DNA from: Collinsella sp.
Lineage (GTDB): Bacteria > Actinomycetota > Coriobacteriia > Coriobacteriales > Coriobacteriaceae
NCBI GenBank assembly: GCA_014871545.1
Contig: WGSR01000015.1
Span: forward strand, 1-16,044
Length of the DNA stretch: 16,044 nt
Direction: 5' to 3'
The notes beneath the pieces were generated by a model. It made no database searches, was not told the DNA's origin, and saw only the letters and a program-made list of their open reading frames with translations. Below, in pieces: positions 14,907 to 16,044 of this stretch; the first letter of the stretch is position 1, and the number at the start of each line of letters is the position of its first letter. A program made the translations under genes and the position numbers.

Positions 14907-14955
14907 CCCGCCTCGGGGAGGAGGCGGGAACGCACCGAGTAGACGGAGGGGTGCG
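14907..14955. repeat. Two adjacent hairpins between rpsA and rnpB
   Basis: CCCGCCTC (14907-14914) pairs with GAGGCGGG (14921-14928), and CGCACC (14931-14936) with GGTGCG (14950-14955). On the minus strand the first hairpin is followed, after nine bases, by a TTTTT run, so a leftward small RNA ending near 14893 is conceivable. The 340-base gap 14753-15092 has no ORF with credible coding signs. Confidence 0.4.
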
Positions 14956-15057
14956 GAGCGCGGTCGCGTCTCGACTGACGACGTTGCCCATCGACGATAC
15001 TATTGTACTGCATAGCGTGGTTCTTGGTTTATCGTGTCGAACGCTTGTGTTGTGCCA

Positions 15058-15084
15058 TTGCCTGTGACAACGGTGTGCTACACT
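15058..15084 (+). promoter_or_regulatory. Promoter of rnpB
   Basis: TACACT (15079-15084) ends 8 bases before the predicted 5' end of the RNA, a proper -10 position. TTGCCT (15058-15063) is a possible -35, with a short 15-base spacer. Confidence 0.55.
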
Positions 15085-15092
15085 CTTGCACT

Positions 15093-15454
15093 GCTGAGTG
15101 GGCCAGACGGTCGCGCGATGTGCTGCTTGCGGCACGCGTGAGGAAAGTCCGGGCTCCAGAGGGCGGGATGCCGGCTAACGGCCGGGCGGAGTGATCCGAC
15201 GGAAAGCGCCGCAGAAAAGAAGACTCCCACCTGCGCCGCAAGGCGTAAAGGGAAAAGCTGAAACGGTGGTGTAAGAGACCACCAGCGTCGTGGCAACACG
15301 GCGGCTTGGCAAGCCCCATCCGGAGCAAGCGCGAATAGGAACGCTATGGGCCGGCCCGGTCCGCGTTCGGGTAGCGTGCGTGGAGCTGCACGGTAACGTG
15401 CAGACAAGATAAATGACCGTTCACGACAGAACCCGGCTTACAAGCCCACTCGGC
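15093..15454 (+). ncRNA. rnpB: RNase P RNA, bacterial class A
   Basis: This is the catalytic RNA that removes 5' leaders from pre-tRNAs. The 5' universal core GAGGAAAGTCCGGGCTCC is at about 15140-15157. The 3' core is split between AGACAAGATAAATGACCG (from about 15402) and ACAGAACCCGGCTTA (about 15426-15440). Helix P1 is formed by GCTGAGTGGGC (15093-15103) and GCCCACTCGGC (15444-15454), 11 pairs with one G-U, which fixes both ends. The length of about 362 nt fits class A. No obvious T-run terminator follows directly; the structured elements downstream may supply it. Ends are accurate to a few bases. Confidence 0.97.
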
Positions 15455-15470
15455 ACTTTGTTGACGCTGC

Positions 15471-15569
15471 GAACCCGTCAGCGCGGCAATCTGCCTTTCA
15501 AGCCTTCGGGCATGACCATAAGGTCAATGCCCTCGTCTTTCAAGGCACCTTGCTCGCGCTGACGGGTTC
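15471..15569 (+). repeat. Structured inverted repeat A downstream of rnpB
   Basis: Outer arms of 15 bp pair perfectly (GAACCCGTCAGCGCG 15471-15485 with 15555-15569). A central hairpin pairs GGGCATGACC (15508-15517) with GGTCAATGCCC (15522-15532) around ATAA with one bulged A. Short pairings (GCAA, TGCCTT) fill in between. There is no T-run. Confidence 0.8.
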
Positions 15570-15577
15570 TCGCCTTC

Positions 15578-15686
15578 GACGGCGTCAGCTGGCCGATTTG
15601 GCGCTCATTCGTCGGTCGCCGCCATAAGGCGTGCTCCCTCCTCTTTCGGGCCAAATCGACTCAGCTGACGCCGTCTCGCTGTTTTT
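15578..15686 (+). terminator. Structured inverted repeat B, possible rnpB terminator
   Basis: GACGGCGTCAGCT (15578-15590) pairs with 15663-15675, and CGATTTGGC (15594-15602) with 15650-15658. An apical CGCC-ATAA-GGCG hairpin is at 15620-15631. GTTTTTG follows the stem after five bases, so this could end the rnpB transcript. The remaining gap, 15687-15792, shows no clear promoter or gene. Confidence 0.55.
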
Positions 15687-15792
15687 GCCTGGTCATTGAC
15701 GTCGCCGTTCTATTTACCGGGGTTATCGGTACGGCCTTTGCCGTATTATTGAGGCTGTTTGTTGCCGCGCTTAGTTTTGTTGAGGGGCTTTG

Positions 15793-16044
15793 TTGGACAG
15801 CTATTTTACTCTGCAATCGAATATTGAGGTTTCGGGCGAGTTTGTGGACCGCAAGAGCCGGTTTATTGCCCAGCTGGTCCATATTGAGTCCGAGGATGAG
15901 GCGAATGCCTTTATCGAGACAGTTCGCAAGCGCCATTACGACGCTCGACACAATGTTCCCGCGTGGATTTTGGTCGATGGACGCGAACGCCAAAGCGATG
16001 ATGGTGAGCCGAGCCGCACGAGCGGTATGCCGACGCTCGAGGTG
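15793..16044 (+). CDS. yigZ: YigZ/IMPACT family protein, 3' end cut by window
   Basis: The first 84 codons are present. The N-terminus (SYFTLQSNIEVSGEFVDRKSRFIAQLVHIES), the central RKRHYDARHNVPAWIL and the SDDGEPSRTSGMPTLEV stretch match the conserved N-terminal domain of the YigZ/IMPACT (UPF0029) family, whose biochemical role in bacteria is poorly defined; the usual DDGEPxGTAG is DDGEPSRTSG here. The start is TTG at 15793, with GAGGGG five bases upstream; an adjacent TTG at 15790 is too close to that site, and a stop at 15781 rules out starts further upstream. There is no ATG option near the N-terminus. Confidence 0.9.
   Translation, partial: MDSYFTLQSNIEVSGEFVDRKSRFIAQLVHIESEDEANAFIETVRKRHYDARHNVPAWILVDGRERQSDDGEPSRTSGMPTLEV

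Noticed and set aside
13547..15013. 488-codon open frame on the minus strand over rpsA
   Set aside because: The product is Leu/Asp/Val-rich repetition that mirrors the S1 repeats in antisense; no start site or family signs.
15692..15787. Hydrophobic open frame before the YigZ gene (VIDVAVLFTGVIGTAFAVLL)
   Set aside because: No start codon with a ribosome binding site, and the frame runs on as an out-of-frame shadow into the YigZ gene.
1..16044. Mobile elements, CRISPR arrays, phage genes, defence systems
   Set aside because: No transposase, integrase, repeat-spacer pattern or toxin-antitoxin-like pair was seen; base composition is even across the window.

Overview
The window looks like a chromosomal segment of a high-GC actinobacterium, most probably class Coriobacteriia and perhaps Collinsella. 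Four things suggest this: strong G/C third-position bias, a four-domain ribosomal protein S1, a class A RNase P RNA, and a PolA whose proofreading motifs are not recognisable. The genus is inferred from overall character, not from a database match. I see no insertion sequence, phage gene, CRISPR array, tRNA or rRNA.

Layout. Bases 1-1762 are leftward: a YaaA-family gene cut by the window edge and an M18 metallo-aminopeptidase, separated by a long hairpin terminator. polA (1929-4679) runs rightward and converges on a leftward Cof-type HAD phosphatase (4953-5780). The gap between them holds a strong terminator and a large nested inverted repeat whose outer arm lies inside the HAD gene. Next come the last two arginine-biosynthesis genes, argG (6335-7561) and argH (8084-9514). 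ndk (9899-10303) converges on rpiB (10456-10923, minus). A UPF0597/CyuA-type cysteine desulfidase homologue (11195-12514) has a stop codon that overlaps the stop of a convergent HAD hydrolase (12511-13269). The right end carries rpsA (13586-14752), the RNase P RNA gene rnpB (about 15093-15454), two large structured inverted repeats, and the start of a YigZ/IMPACT-family gene.

The most interesting region is the 550-base leader in front of argG. It has a good promoter, then a strong Shine-Dalgarno site and a 24-codon ORF with six Arg codons, three of them CGA in a row just before the stop. Four of the six are CGA, although argG itself uses only CGC and CGT for its 12 arginines. After the ORF comes a chain of overlapping, mutually exclusive hairpins ending in a hairpin plus a T-run. 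This is the layout of a ribosome-mediated attenuator that senses charged tRNA-Arg. That function is inferred and untested. A second gap, between argG and argH, holds a perfect 12-bp hairpin and an unrecognised 56-codon ORF with a good ribosome binding site.

Most other genes are housekeeping: replication and repair (polA), RNA processing (rnpB), translation (rpsA), nucleotide balance (ndk), the pentose phosphate pathway (rpiB) and peptide turnover (M18). The noncoding DNA is rich in long inverted repeats.
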